In this document: piece after piece, positions 1-8,205 of the stretch
Numbering within the stretch: the first letter of the stretch is position 1
Layout: every line of letters begins with the position of its first letter
DNA from: Eubacteriales bacterium OttesenSCG-928-K08
GTDB lineage: Bacteria > Bacillota > Clostridia > Christensenellales > CAG-138
DNA: 41,230 nt
NCBI GenBank assembly: GCA_030266105.1
Contig: JAJDHH010000011.1
Location: forward strand, 1 to 41,230
Direction: 5' to 3'
Program-made: the position numbers and the translations under genes
Notes under the pieces: model-generated
What the model was told of the DNA's origin: nothing
The model's database searches: none
What the model saw: the letters and a program-made list of their open reading frames with translations, nothing else

Positions 1-455
1 TCGCCGGGTGAGGTTTGTGTTGCGTTTTGTGTGAGCGGCGTGCCAATGTTGCCCAGCACATGCGTAGGCCTTCCGCTCGCTTTGCAAATTTCACCCAACA
101 GCGCCGTGCAGGTGGTTTTCCCGTTCGTGCCGGTGATGCAAAGAAGGTCGCCCTTTACATAACGCGCACCAAGCTCGATTTCGCCAATAACTTCCACGCC
201 TCTTACCCGGGCCGCTTCAACAAACGGCTGAAACATCGACACGCCGGGGCTTAGGACCATCAAATCCGCGCCTTCAAGCAGCGAGACGGGGTCGATGCCC
301 AGCGCATCTTCATATTCTACGCCCTCAAGCGCCTCAACAAGGCCGGCTACGGATGATTTCGAATCGTTTATTATCACCCGCCAGCCGTTTTCATAAAGCA
401 ACCGAGCGCTAGCAATGCCTGAACGCGCCATGCCAACAATGACTGCCGTTTTCAT
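1..455 (-). CDS. murD: UDP-N-acetylmuramoylalanine--D-glutamate ligase MurD (N-terminal 151 residues, cut by window edge)
   Basis: The visible N-terminal part begins MKTAVIVGMARSG, a Rossmann-like nucleotide-binding start typical of MurD, and reaches the Mur-ligase P-loop GTNGKTT at residues 109-115. MurD adds D-Glu to UDP-MurNAc-L-Ala in the cytoplasm, an ATP-dependent step of peptidoglycan precursor synthesis. The ATG at 453-455 is preceded by AAAGGAG at good spacing, which fixes the start. The gene runs off the left edge, so the central and C-terminal domains are not visible. It follows mraY, as in many dcw clusters, but is separated from it by 198 bases containing a structured element (516-645). 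The reading frame is open for about 50 codons upstream of this ATG, but that stretch has no MurD character. Confidence 0.93.
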   Translation of the reverse strand, partial: MKTAVIVGMARSGIASARLLYENGWRVIINDSKSSVAGLVEALEGVEYEDALGIDPVSLLEGADLMVLSPGVSMFQPFVEAARVRGVEVIGEIELGARYVKGDLLCITGTNGKTTCTALLGEICKASGRPTHVLGNIGTPLTQNATQTSPG

Positions 456-515
456 GCGAACACTCCTTTCACCCTGACTTCTTATATTTTTTAACGCGAC
501 CAGCGCGCTTTTGAT

Positions 516-645
516 AAAAAAAGCCGTTCGGACCGCAGATGCTTGAGACAACGGAGCCGTAAACTGCTCTCTCAAACACCTGTCAGCTCCCTGCCACGCA
601 AGCGCCAACATGAACCGTGGCGGCCGGGATCAATCCGGAACGGCT
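516..645 (-). ncRNA. Candidate structured RNA / attenuator between mraY and murD
   Basis: Read on the minus strand, bases 645-631 (AGCCGTTCCGGATTG) pair with bases 535-522 (CGGTCCGAACGGCT) in a 14-bp stem with one bulged C and two G-U pairs. The stem encloses two further hairpins. One has arms UCCC..GCCACG and CGUGGC..GGGA. The other has GUUUGAGA/UCUCAAGC followed by GAGC/GCUC. A run of seven U residues (522-516) follows the closing stem directly, as in an intrinsic terminator. I recognise no riboswitch, T-box or SRP RNA consensus here. The pairing is seen in the sequence; a regulatory role (attenuation of murD, or a processed small RNA) is inference. No ligand can be suggested. Confidence 0.5.
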
Positions 646-653
646 GATGAAAC

Positions 654-1652
654 TTACACGTATGCCAAAAGGCAAACCATACACAGCACCGCTGTAATTA
701 TCATATACATGGCGACGATTTTAGTTTCCGGTATGCCCTTAAGCTCAAAGTGGTGGTGAAGCGGCGCCATTTTAAACACGCGCTTTTTCCTGAGCTTATA
801 GGAGCCAACCTGCAAAATCACGCTGATTGCGGATGCAACAAAGCAGCCCCCCATAATGGGCAGCAGCAGCACAGCGCGCGAGCTTAGCGCCATCATACCC
901 ACAGCGCCGCCAAGCGCCATGGAGCCCGTATCGCCCATAAACACACGCGCCGGGTATGAATTAAAGCGCAGGAAACCAAGGCACGCACCCATCACCGCCG
1001 CGCAGAACACCGCCATGCCCGAAAGATTTTCGCTATAATAAATCTGCCCCTGCTCCTTTGCAGCCGATGCCATAATGAAGAATATTATCGACATCGCAAC
1101 AGAATAAATCAGCGATACGCCTGAGGCCAGGCCATCCAGCCCATCCGTCAGGTTCACGGAGTTTACGATAGCGATCATAACAAACATAACAAAGGGTATA
1201 TACCAAATGCCAAGGTTCCACTCAACGCCCGTAAACGGCAGATAAATTACAGGGCCAATATATGTGTTGTTAAACGCATACAAGGCTACAATAAGCGAAA
1301 TGCCAACCTGCCCGATTATTTTTTGATACGCCTTAAGCCCCAATGAGCGCTTGCGACGCACCTTTATAAAATCATCCAAAAATCCAACGATGCCATAAGC
1401 AAATGTGGTCAAAAGCGCGGGCAAAACAAACTCCATGCCGGACATTGAAAACGCCAGCGTGCCTGCCAAAATGCCCGCAAGAATCATCAAACCGCCCATC
1501 GTGGGGGTGCCTTGCTTAATTAGATGTGATTGTGGGCCATCCTCACGTTCCGTTTGCCCAAACTTCAAGCGTTTGAGCAAAGGGATAAGCCAGGGCCCCA
1601 TTATAAGCGGAACCCCAAACCCAAGCAGAACGGCCAGTATAATCTGTTGCAT
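654..1652 (-). CDS. mraY: Phospho-N-acetylmuramoyl-pentapeptide transferase MraY
   Basis: A polytopic membrane protein of 332 residues with about ten hydrophobic segments. It transfers phospho-MurNAc-pentapeptide from UDP to undecaprenyl phosphate on the inner face of the membrane, giving lipid I. Visible family motifs are the metal-binding aspartates in FLDDFIKV, the NSVNLTDGLDGLA motif, FMGDTGSMALGG and the C-terminal PLHHHFEL. The frame is open to an ATG at 1670, but the ATG at 1650-1652 is preceded by GGAGG at 5-nt spacing and gives the normal N-terminus MQQIILAV, so I prefer it. It lies downstream of murE with a 93-base gap. In most dcw clusters murF would sit in that gap. Confidence 0.96.
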   Translation of the reverse strand: MQQIILAVLLGFGVPLIMGPWLIPLLKRLKFGQTEREDGPQSHLIKQGTPTMGGLMILAGILAGTLAFSMSGMEFVLPALLTTFAYGIVGFLDDFIKVRRKRSLGLKAYQKIIGQVGISLIVALYAFNNTYIGPVIYLPFTGVEWNLGIWYIPFVMFVMIAIVNSVNLTDGLDGLASGVSLIYSVAMSIIFFIMASAAKEQGQIYYSENLSGMAVFCAAVMGACLGFLRFNSYPARVFMGDTGSMALGGAVGMMALSSRAVLLLPIMGGCFVASAISVILQVGSYKLRKKRVFKMAPLHHHFELKGIPETKIVAMYMIITAVLCMVCLLAYV

Positions 1653-1745
1653 ATTTTCCTCCGGCGCCAAACGGCATTAAACCGCATGCTCCCGTTTTTA
1701 CATTGGTAATATGGTGAGCCTCAAAAACGTTGCATCTTGAAGCTC

Positions 1746-3185
1746 TTACTTCATATCCTCAATCAGCTCAAGCACCGCTTCCTTATCATCAAAGTGGAAC
1801 TTTACGCCGTTAATTTCCTGATAGTTTTCATGCCCCTTGCCCGCGACAACGATTATATCGTCAGGCTTTGCATACAATAGCGCATAGCGTATGGCCTCCT
1901 TGCGCTGCTCAACAATCACATAAGGTGTGCCCGATTTTTTAACGCCTTCTTCAATCGCCTCAAGTATTGTGAATGGATCCTCTGTGCGTGGGTTATCACT
2001 TGTGACAACAAGCATATCCGAATGCCTTCCGGCAACCTCCCCCATTATGGGGCGCTTTGCGCGATCCCGGTCGCCACCGCAGCCAAACACGGTTATTATT
2101 TTGCCTTGCGCAAACCCCCGCACCGTAGTCAAAACATTTTCAAGCGCATCGGGTGTGTGCGCATAATCCACAAATACGGAAAAACCAAGCTCGCCTGTTG
2201 GCAAGGGTTCCAGCCTGCCGGAAACGCTTTGCATATCCTCAAGCCCTTGCTTAATGGCTTCCATCGGAATGCGTAGCGCCAGCGCAACACCAACAGCGCC
2301 CATCGCGTTAAACACGCTGAACAAGCCTGGAATAGGGATGCTGATGCGTGTCACACCGCCGGGAAACTCAAGGTCGAACAGCACGCCGCGTGTTGTAATA
2401 TCTATATCCGCAGCGGAAATATCCGCCGCCTCGCGTATGCCATATGTGGTGACCGGGATTGTTAGCCCCTCCATCATCTGTTGGGCATATGGATCATCTA
2501 TGTTGATTACCGCCTGCTTGCTTTGAGTAAATAATTTTTTCTTTGCGGCGATATAGTTTTCAAAAGTCTTGTGATAGTCCAGGTGATCCTGCGTCAGGTT
2601 TGTAAACTCACAAACATCAAATTCGAGCCCATGCACCCTGTGCTGATCCAGCGAGTGGGAGGAAACCTCCATCACTACAAGCTCCACATCCTCCTTGCGC
2701 ATCTCACGCAAAAGCCGGAAAAGATCGACCGATTCAGGCGTTGTGCGCTCCGTTTCCAATGTTCTTTGGCCAATCATGTTATGAATGGTTCCGATTAAGC
2801 CAACCTTTTGGCCCGCACGCTCGGCTATCGCCTTAACCATATATGTTGTTGTTGTTTTGCCGTTTGTGCCTGTCACACCCACAAGCTTAATGTCACGCTC
2901 AGGATGCCCATAAAACTCAGCCGCCATCTGCGCCATTGCAATGCGTGTGTTTTCAACGATTATTTGCGGAATGTCGATTGGCAGCTCATGCTGCACAACA
3001 AGCGCCGCAGCGCCCTTTTCGACAGCCTGCAAAGCAAACTCATGCCCATCTGAAAAAGTGCCTACTATGCAAAAGAACAGGCAGCCAGGGCTGACCTTGC
3101 GCGAATCGTATTCCAGCGCTTGCACGTGGACATTTTCCCCAATGCACCTATGCGCAATTTGCCCACAAAGCTCTAAAAGCAGCAT
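1746..3185 (-). CDS. murE: UDP-N-acetylmuramoyl-tripeptide synthetase MurE (meso-diaminopimelate type)
   Basis: A 479-residue Mur ligase that adds the third amino acid to UDP-MurNAc-L-Ala-D-Glu using ATP, in the cytoplasm. The N-terminal UMP-binding domain contains the DSRKVSPG motif, the P-loop GTNGKTTT is at 106-113, and HTPDALENVL marks the ADP-binding C-terminal domain. DNPRTEDP begins at residue 397. In this family DNPR, with Arg, is the signature of enzymes that add meso-diaminopimelate, whereas L-Lys enzymes usually differ here. The sequence therefore predicts DAP-type peptidoglycan. The start ATG is preceded by AAGGAG at 7-nt spacing. The gene lies 17 bases after the upstream PBP gene and is surely co-transcribed with it. 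Confidence 0.96.
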   Translation of the reverse strand: MLLLELCGQIAHRCIGENVHVQALEYDSRKVSPGCLFFCIVGTFSDGHEFALQAVEKGAAALVVQHELPIDIPQIIVENTRIAMAQMAAEFYGHPERDIKLVGVTGTNGKTTTTYMVKAIAERAGQKVGLIGTIHNMIGQRTLETERTTPESVDLFRLLREMRKEDVELVVMEVSSHSLDQHRVHGLEFDVCEFTNLTQDHLDYHKTFENYIAAKKKLFTQSKQAVINIDDPYAQQMMEGLTIPVTTYGIREAADISAADIDITTRGVLFDLEFPGGVTRISIPIPGLFSVFNAMGAVGVALALRIPMEAIKQGLEDMQSVSGRLEPLPTGELGFSVFVDYAHTPDALENVLTTVRGFAQGKIITVFGCGGDRDRAKRPIMGEVAGRHSDMLVVTSDNPRTEDPFTILEAIEEGVKKSGTPYVIVEQRKEAIRYALLYAKPDDIIVVAGKGHENYQEINGVKFHFDDKEAVLELIEDMK

Positions 3186-3202
3186 GATTGATCTCCTTTT
3201 TG

Positions 3203-5326
3203 TTATTCCACCAGTGAAAAGTCCACTGTAACCTTCTCCCCAAAGGGAACCTGCGTGCCGGCCTCCGGCTTTTGCCTGACTGCAATCCCGCTTTGCTCCT
3301 CCGGCTCCATCCTAAGCTCCAGCCCTGCTGCGGTTAATAAATTGTACACCGCAAATGGCGTTTTGCCCATCACATTTGGCACTGTGACCATCGTTTCTTC
3401 CACGCTTGCAATAACATCCACGCTTGTTGCTGTTGTGTATAGCAGCACGTCGCTATCCTTAATTACGCTATCCCCGGCAAAAGGTACCTGGTTCACAACC
3501 GAGGCTTCCTCCTCACCTTCAACAAAGTTTGCGTTTATGCCGACCTTTTTTAATTCCGCGGCGGCTTGCTTTGCGCTCATGCCCACCACGTTTGGCACAA
3601 GCACGGTTTCCTGCTGGCCTTCGGGCAAAACGCCATAGTGCAAGAGCGTTTCCTGCAGCACATCCTTAACAAAAGGCGCCGCCACCGTGCTTCCAAATAT
3701 CACGCCAACCTGCGGCTCATCAACAAGAATGAGGCAAAGATATTCCGGATCATCCGCCGGAGCAAAACCTACAAACGAAGCAATTAAGCTTCCTGACGAT
3801 ACTTTGCCATCCACATACTTTTGCGCTGTGCCGGTTTTGCCGCCTACCCTGTATCCGGCTATCTGCGCGTTTTTGCCGCTGCCTTCGGCCACGACGCTTT
3901 CGAGTATTGTGCGCACTGTGGCGGATGTTTCCTTCGAAACTACACGGCGCACAACCGTGGGCTGGTTTTCTTTTTTAATTTCGCCATCCTCGCCTATCAC
4001 CTGCTTAACGATGTATGGCTGCATTAGCTCGCCGCCATTTATCGCCGCGCTAACAGCTGTTGCAAGTTGAATTGGTGTGACCGCAATGCTTTGCCCAAAG
4101 CCTATGCGCGCGATGTTATTATCCCGCACATACTTTTGGTGGATGACTATGCCGCTGCTTTCCCCCGTCAGCCCGCTTTCGGTGCTTGAACCAAAACCAA
4201 ACTTGTATATATAATCGTAAAACGTTTCCTTCCCCATTGAGAGCGCCATCGTCATAAACGCGGGGTTGCAGGAGTTACGCACGGCTTCTTCAAGAGTTTG
4301 GTGGCCATGGCCCTTTGCGCGCCAGCATTTGATGCGCTCGCCGTTAACATCCTTTGAGCCGCCGCAGTCGAATGTGTGGCTTAGGCTCATGGCTCCGCTA
4401 TCAATCGCGGCGGATAATGTGACAACCTTAAACGTTGAGCCGGGCTCATAAGCATCGCACACGACACGCTGCTTAACAAGCTGCTGCAGCGTTTCCAAAT
4501 CGCTGCGCGGCGGCGCGTTGGGATCATAATCCGGCTTAGTGGAAACAGCCAGTATCTCGCCCGTTTTGGGGTTCATCACTAACCCCTGCGCACTTTTTGC
4601 GTTGTTTACCTCCAGCGCTTCCTCAAGCTTTTTTTCAAGTATGGATTGCACAACGCTATCGGTCGTGAGCACTATGTCGCAGCCATCCACAGGCTCAATG
4701 TATTCCTGCGAGCCATAGGCAAGCGGCATATTATCACGATCCGTTTCTGTAATTAGCCTACCCGCCTCGCCCGCGAGATATTTATCATAACTGCGCTCAA
4801 GCCCTTCCTGCCCAACGCCATCCACAGTAGTAAAACCAAGTGTTTGCGAAAGCAGCGTACCCATAGGGTAATAGCGCATGGTATCTATGCCAAATGTCAC
4901 ACCATTTCCTAAATTATAGGAAATCAGTTCATCCATTTGCTCGCGGCTGATCTGGCGCTTTAGTATGATCTGCTGCTTATTTTCGCTCACGCGCTTAAGC
5001 ACATACTCATAATCCATATCCAAAACATTCGCAAGCTCTGTTGCTATGCGCATCCGTTCGCCTGCCGCGATGCGCTGCGGGTTGATTTCAACCTTGTAGG
5101 CCGTGCCGCTTTGGGCAAGCGTTTGCCCATCACGATCCAGTATGCGGCCACGCTCCGCTGAAAGGCTTGAGTCGAGCGTCCATTGCAGCAATGCTTTTTC
5201 CTGCAGCTCAGGCCCCCAAATCACCTGCACATAAAACAAGCGGCCAAGTAACAACAAAAACAAAAAGCCGATTATTCCCAGCAGATAAGTCAGTCTTTTT
5301 TTGCTTGCAATATCGGGTGCGCCCAT
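3203..5326 (-). CDS. Class B penicillin-binding protein with two PASTA domains (FtsI/PBP2B/SpoVD family)
   Basis: A septal or sporulation transpeptidase, 707 residues from the ATG at 5324-5326. That ATG has AGGAGG 5 nt upstream, so I prefer it to the in-frame ATG at 5341. One N-terminal membrane segment (LLGIIGFLFLLLLGRLFYV) is followed by the dimerisation domain and the transpeptidase domain. The active-site motif is STFK with Ser297 and Lys300; SCN and KTGTAQ follow. Two C-terminal PASTA domains begin at VLVPNVVGM and VTVPNVMGK. B. subtilis PBP2B has two PASTA domains and SpoVD one, which slightly favours a PBP2B-like division role, but the dcw position suits either. It cross-links peptidoglycan on the outer face of the membrane, probably with FtsW and the FtsL-like protein encoded just upstream. 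Confidence 0.93.
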   Translation of the reverse strand: MGAPDIASKKRLTYLLGIIGFLFLLLLGRLFYVQVIWGPELQEKALLQWTLDSSLSAERGRILDRDGQTLAQSGTAYKVEINPQRIAAGERMRIATELANVLDMDYEYVLKRVSENKQQIILKRQISREQMDELISYNLGNGVTFGIDTMRYYPMGTLLSQTLGFTTVDGVGQEGLERSYDKYLAGEAGRLITETDRDNMPLAYGSQEYIEPVDGCDIVLTTDSVVQSILEKKLEEALEVNNAKSAQGLVMNPKTGEILAVSTKPDYDPNAPPRSDLETLQQLVKQRVVCDAYEPGSTFKVVTLSAAIDSGAMSLSHTFDCGGSKDVNGERIKCWRAKGHGHQTLEEAVRNSCNPAFMTMALSMGKETFYDYIYKFGFGSSTESGLTGESSGIVIHQKYVRDNNIARIGFGQSIAVTPIQLATAVSAAINGGELMQPYIVKQVIGEDGEIKKENQPTVVRRVVSKETSATVRTILESVVAEGSGKNAQIAGYRVGGKTGTAQKYVDGKVSSGSLIASFVGFAPADDPEYLCLILVDEPQVGVIFGSTVAAPFVKDVLQETLLHYGVLPEGQQETVLVPNVVGMSAKQAAAELKKVGINANFVEGEEEASVVNQVPFAGDSVIKDSDVLLYTTATSVDVIASVEETMVTVPNVMGKTPFAVYNLLTAAGLELRMEPEEQSGIAVRQKPEAGTQVPFGEKVTVDFSLVE

Positions 5327-5382
5327 GCGTTCCTCCTGCAAAAATTATGCCTCGCCACGCACCCCGCTTTTTTTATGCAAGG

Positions 5383-5901
5383 CTACTCCGCCTGCGGGAG
5401 CTCGGGCTGTTCTTCCACCCCCAAAGGGGCCACTCTGGTGGGCAACACATCGCCCGCCCTAACATATTGCTCGGCAGCCGGGTATGACATCCCCAGCCGC
5501 TGCGCCGCCGCCTGCACATCGTAAATGTTGGCGGAATATTCCAACTCTATGTTCAGCGCACGAATGCGCGTTTGCGCCTGATCAATCTGCTCGTTAAGCT
5601 CGTTCACCTGCATATAGCTTTCTGCGATTGTATAATAACCCATAACAACCACAAGTGCCGATGCGCCAAGTAGCGCCACAGTCACCATCAGCGCTACTCG
5701 AGCGGCGCTTGATAGCCTGCGCTGCACACGCGCTTGCCTTTTAGGGCGCGGCGCTACTCGCGGGGCGGGCCTTTGCTGCGGCTGCGGCACATAGTTGGGC
5801 ACAGCCGTACCATATTGATACGTTGCATCCGCACGACCCGGCGCATACACCCGATCGCGCATCCCCAAACGTTGCACCTGCTGCCTGTTTGTCACTTCCA
5901 T
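5383..5901 (-). CDS. ftsL: FtsL-like septum protein (bitopic, leucine-zipper type)
   Basis: A 172-residue protein placed between rsmH and the class B PBP, the standard position of ftsL. It has a basic, Pro/Arg/Gln-rich cytoplasmic segment (about residues 1-67), one membrane helix (about 68-89) and a short extracytoplasmic coiled coil (QVNELNEQIDQAQTRIRALN). The segment AAAQRLGMSYP, typical of FtsL/DivIC-type proteins, comes next. The start ATG is preceded by AAGGAG at 6-nt spacing. Sequence similarity in this family is low, so the name rests on topology and context. The cytoplasmic tail is long for FtsL and low in complexity. Its expected role is to join FtsB/DivIC and the PBP in the divisome. 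Confidence 0.75.
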   Translation of the reverse strand: MEVTNRQQVQRLGMRDRVYAPGRADATYQYGTAVPNYVPQPQQRPAPRVAPRPKRQARVQRRLSSAARVALMVTVALLGASALVVVMGYYTIAESYMQVNELNEQIDQAQTRIRALNIELEYSANIYDVQAAAQRLGMSYPAAEQYVRAGDVLPTRVAPLGVEEQPELPQAE

Positions 5902-5911
5902 AGTATTCTCC

Positions 5912-6862
5912 TTAACCCGCCGTCATTCCCAGTTTTTCAATGGCTCGTAGTTTTGCGCTTCTTGCGCGGGGGTTGTCCGCCTGCTCCTGCTCCGAAGCAA
6001 TCAATGGTTTTTTTGTCAGGATTTTTGCCGTTGGCACTTTTCCGCACACGCAAACCGGCGATTTTGGCGGGCATACGCAGGGGCTTTCCCATTCCTTGAA
6101 CAGCTGCTTAACTATCCGATCCTCCAACGAGTGGAAGGTGATTATACAAAACCGGCCGCCCGGCCTTAAAATCGATTGAATTTCGCGAATGGCGTTCTCA
6201 AGCCCCGCCAGCTCACCATTAACCTCAATGCGTATCGCCTGAAAGGTTCTCCTTGCAGGGTGCTGCCCGGCAAAGCGTTTATCCGGCGGGGTTGCCTTGC
6301 ACACAATTTCGCTTAGCCTTGTTGTGGTTTTAATAGGCTGCAGCTCGCGTTCTCTTACAATCGCCCCAGCGATACGCCCGGCGTATCTTTCCTCCCCATA
6401 TTCGCGAATGATTTTTGCAAGCTCCTGTGTTTCGTAACCATTCACCACGTCATATGCGCTAAAGCTTGCGGATGTATCCATTCGCATATCAAGCGGCGCT
6501 TCCTGATGATAGGAAAATCCACGCTCCGCTTCATCAAGCTGGTGGGAAGAAACGCCCAAGTCCAGCAATGCGCCATCGATTGCGCTTACGCCCTCTTTTT
6601 GGAGCAGCTCTTTCATGTTAAAGAAATTTCCGCGTATCGCCACAAAGCTATCTGCATAAGCGCGGAGTGTTTCCTGTGCGTTTTGGATGGCATCGCCATC
6701 CCTGTCTATGCCATAAAGCTTTGAGCCTTTTGGCAGCCTTTCGAGCACAAGCTGCGCGTGCCCCGTGCCACCTAATGTGCCATCGGCAAATGTGCCGCCA
6801 CGCTCCGGCAAAAGCAGATCCAGCACTTCCTGCGCCATTATCGGCGTGTGGTATGTGCTCAT
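5912..6862 (-). CDS. rsmH: 16S rRNA (cytosine1402-N4)-methyltransferase RsmH (MraW)
   Basis: A 316-residue SAM-dependent methyltransferase that modifies the ribosomal P-site base C1402. The N-terminus HTPIMAQEVLDLL and the glycine-rich SAM motif TFADGTLGGTGHA are characteristic, as are DLGVSSHQLDEAERGFSY, the family's QHPARRTFQAIRI segment and ITFHSLEDRIVK. The length is normal. Its ATG overlaps the stop codon of mraZ by 4 bases (ATGA), so the two are translationally coupled. It is the second gene of the dcw cluster, as in most Firmicutes. The C-terminal part holds a CVCPPKSPVCVCG cysteine cluster, which many Firmicutes RsmH proteins also carry. Confidence 0.97.
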   Translation of the reverse strand: MSTYHTPIMAQEVLDLLLPERGGTFADGTLGGTGHAQLVLERLPKGSKLYGIDRDGDAIQNAQETLRAYADSFVAIRGNFFNMKELLQKEGVSAIDGALLDLGVSSHQLDEAERGFSYHQEAPLDMRMDTSASFSAYDVVNGYETQELAKIIREYGEERYAGRIAGAIVRERELQPIKTTTRLSEIVCKATPPDKRFAGQHPARRTFQAIRIEVNGELAGLENAIREIQSILRPGGRFCIITFHSLEDRIVKQLFKEWESPCVCPPKSPVCVCGKVPTAKILTKKPLIASEQEQADNPRARSAKLRAIEKLGMTAG

Positions 6863-7305
6863 ATCCCCTGCTCCGCAAGTGTGGCCCAGAACTCGTTATA
6901 ATTATCCTGTATGGATCCGCTGATCCTATCCAGAGTTTCGCTATCCCAAATTTCAACACGCGTTTGCATGCCCACAAGCGAGGTTTCGTTTTTGATGCCC
7001 GCATAATCTCTCAACTTTTGCGGAATCAGAATACGCCCCTGCTTGTCCATCTCGCAATCGGATGCATTCATAAAAAGCAGGCGGCGAATGTTTTGGCCGG
7101 CAGTGTTGGTTTCAGAAAGGCTTGTGAATTTTGCGCTGAATTGCATCCACTGATCAACCGACATCGCAAACAGGCAACGTGCATCGCCATTGTTTATTAA
7201 GCCCAGTGTAATGACGATCACTTCACCTAAATCATCCCTCCATTTTGCGGGGATGATTATTCTTCCTTTGGCGTCGATTCCATGATTAGTTGTTCCAAGC
7301 AGCAA
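6859..7305 (-). CDS. mraZ: Transcriptional regulator MraZ
   Basis: A 148-residue protein with two SpoVT/AbrB-type half domains: GIDAKGRIIIPAKWR near the N-terminus and EMDKQGRILIPQKLRD in the second half. MraZ forms ring-like oligomers that bind repeats upstream of its own gene and repress the dcw operon. The start is TTG at 7303-7305. It is preceded by AAGGGGGGG at 8-nt spacing and gives the expected N-terminus (M)LLGTTNHGID, and no upstream ATG fits. It heads the dcw cluster. The promoter (7362-7390) and three AAGTGG boxes lie about 60-90 bases upstream. Confidence 0.95.
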   Translation of the reverse strand: MLLGTTNHGIDAKGRIIIPAKWRDDLGEVIVITLGLINNGDARCLFAMSVDQWMQFSAKFTSLSETNTAGQNIRRLLFMNASDCEMDKQGRILIPQKLRDYAGIKNETSLVGMQTRVEIWDSETLDRISGSIQDNYNEFWATLAEQGI

Positions 7306-7361
7306 AAACGACGCCCCCCCTTCTTTAAACAGATAGAGATATTACCCCAACTCTCTATGAC

Positions 7362-7395
7362 ATTATAAACCACTTCACTCCACTTGTCACCACTT
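7362..7395 (-). promoter_or_regulatory. dcw operon promoter with three MraZ-type boxes
   Basis: On the minus strand GTGACA (7390-7385) is followed after exactly 17 bases by TATAAT (7367-7362), a good sigma-A promoter for mraZ. The hexamer AAGTGG occurs three times at exact 10-bp spacing (7395-7390, 7385-7380, 7375-7370), covering the -35 region and spacer. MraZ is known to bind short tandem G-rich repeats at this place. The arrangement puts all repeats on one face of the helix and would block RNA polymerase. The boxes and hexamers are seen; binding is inferred from the family. Confidence 0.8.
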
Positions 7396-7493
7396 TTGTG
7401 GAATTTGTGTTCATTTTTCATAAAAAGTCATGGTATGCGTCGTTTTTTTGTCTATTTTTTCTATTAAAAATCCTTTAATATCTTATAATGCAC

Positions 7494-8192
7494 TCATTTG
7501 TTCGAAAATTCTCTTATTAGTTTCGGTTGGAAGCCCAGGTGATCCGCCGACACCAGATGATACTCCACACCATTTCGTATTCCCTCAAATGCGCCCCGGC
7601 AGGATCGCCCATGCAAATGCCCATACAATACGATATCTATTTTTGCCTTTTCGAACTGTTCAGAAAAACCCGATGCCGCCCATTTATCATTAAACGGAGG
7701 GTAGTGCAGCATTGCTAAACGCAGCCCACCCTCAGGCAAGCCCTTTATGGAAAGCGCAAGCCTTGCAAACTCACGATCATAAAGCTTTTGATCATCCTCA
7801 CCAAATGCGGATGCGCCCGGGCAAATCCACCCGCGCGTACCACACACATGCACATTGTTAAGCGAAAAATGATCGTTTTGAATTACGTGCACGCTGCCCG
7901 GCAGCATCGCGCGTACTTTTGAAAGCGAATTCCACCAATAATCGTGGTTACCGCGAATCATTACCTTTGTGCCGGGCAATTCCTCAAGATAAGCAAAATC
8001 CTGCTCGGTATCCTTCAAATGCATCGCCCAGCTAAAATCCCCGGGCAAAAGCACAATATCCTCCGGCGAAACATTCTCGCGCCAGTTAGCGGCAATTTGA
8101 TCTGAATGCCGCTCCCAATTCTGGCCGAAGCGATCCATGGGCTTATCACCCGCGCCCGGCAGGTGAAGATCGCCAATGGAAAACACGCGCAT
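7494..8192 (-). CDS. Calcineurin-like metallophosphoesterase
   Basis: A 232-residue cytoplasmic protein with the ordered metal-ligand motifs of the superfamily: SIGDLHLPG at the N-terminus, LPGDFSWAM, IRGNHDYWW, MLHYPPFND and LYGHLHGRS. These ligands bind two metals and support hydrolysis of a phosphoester. The substrate cannot be read from the sequence. It belongs to the predicted phosphohydrolase group with GDFSWA/GNHDYWW signatures. It has no signal peptide or membrane segment. It begins 13 bases after the zinc-ribbon gene, so the two probably form a transcript of their own, upstream of the dcw promoter on the same strand. Confidence 0.88.
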   Translation of the reverse strand: MRVFSIGDLHLPGAGDKPMDRFGQNWERHSDQIAANWRENVSPEDIVLLPGDFSWAMHLKDTEQDFAYLEELPGTKVMIRGNHDYWWNSLSKVRAMLPGSVHVIQNDHFSLNNVHVCGTRGWICPGASAFGEDDQKLYDREFARLALSIKGLPEGGLRLAMLHYPPFNDKWAASGFSEQFEKAKIDIVLYGHLHGRSCRGAFEGIRNGVEYHLVSADHLGFQPKLIREFSNK

Positions 8193-8205
8193 CCGTTACA
8201 CCCCG

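Noticed and set aside
456-615. Open frame of about 50 codons fused in frame to the murD start
   Set aside because: It lacks MurD similarity, overlaps the structured element and U-run, and murD has a good ribosome binding site at its own ATG.
516-645. Known RNA families (SRP RNA, T-box leader, common riboswitches)
   Set aside because: The SRP tetraloop region, the T-box sequence and the conserved cores of the TPP, SAM, FMN, cobalamin, purine and c-di-GMP riboswitches are all absent.
6667-7200. 177-codon plus-strand open frame
   Set aside because: It is antisense to mraZ and rsmH, both clearly real, and has no family features.
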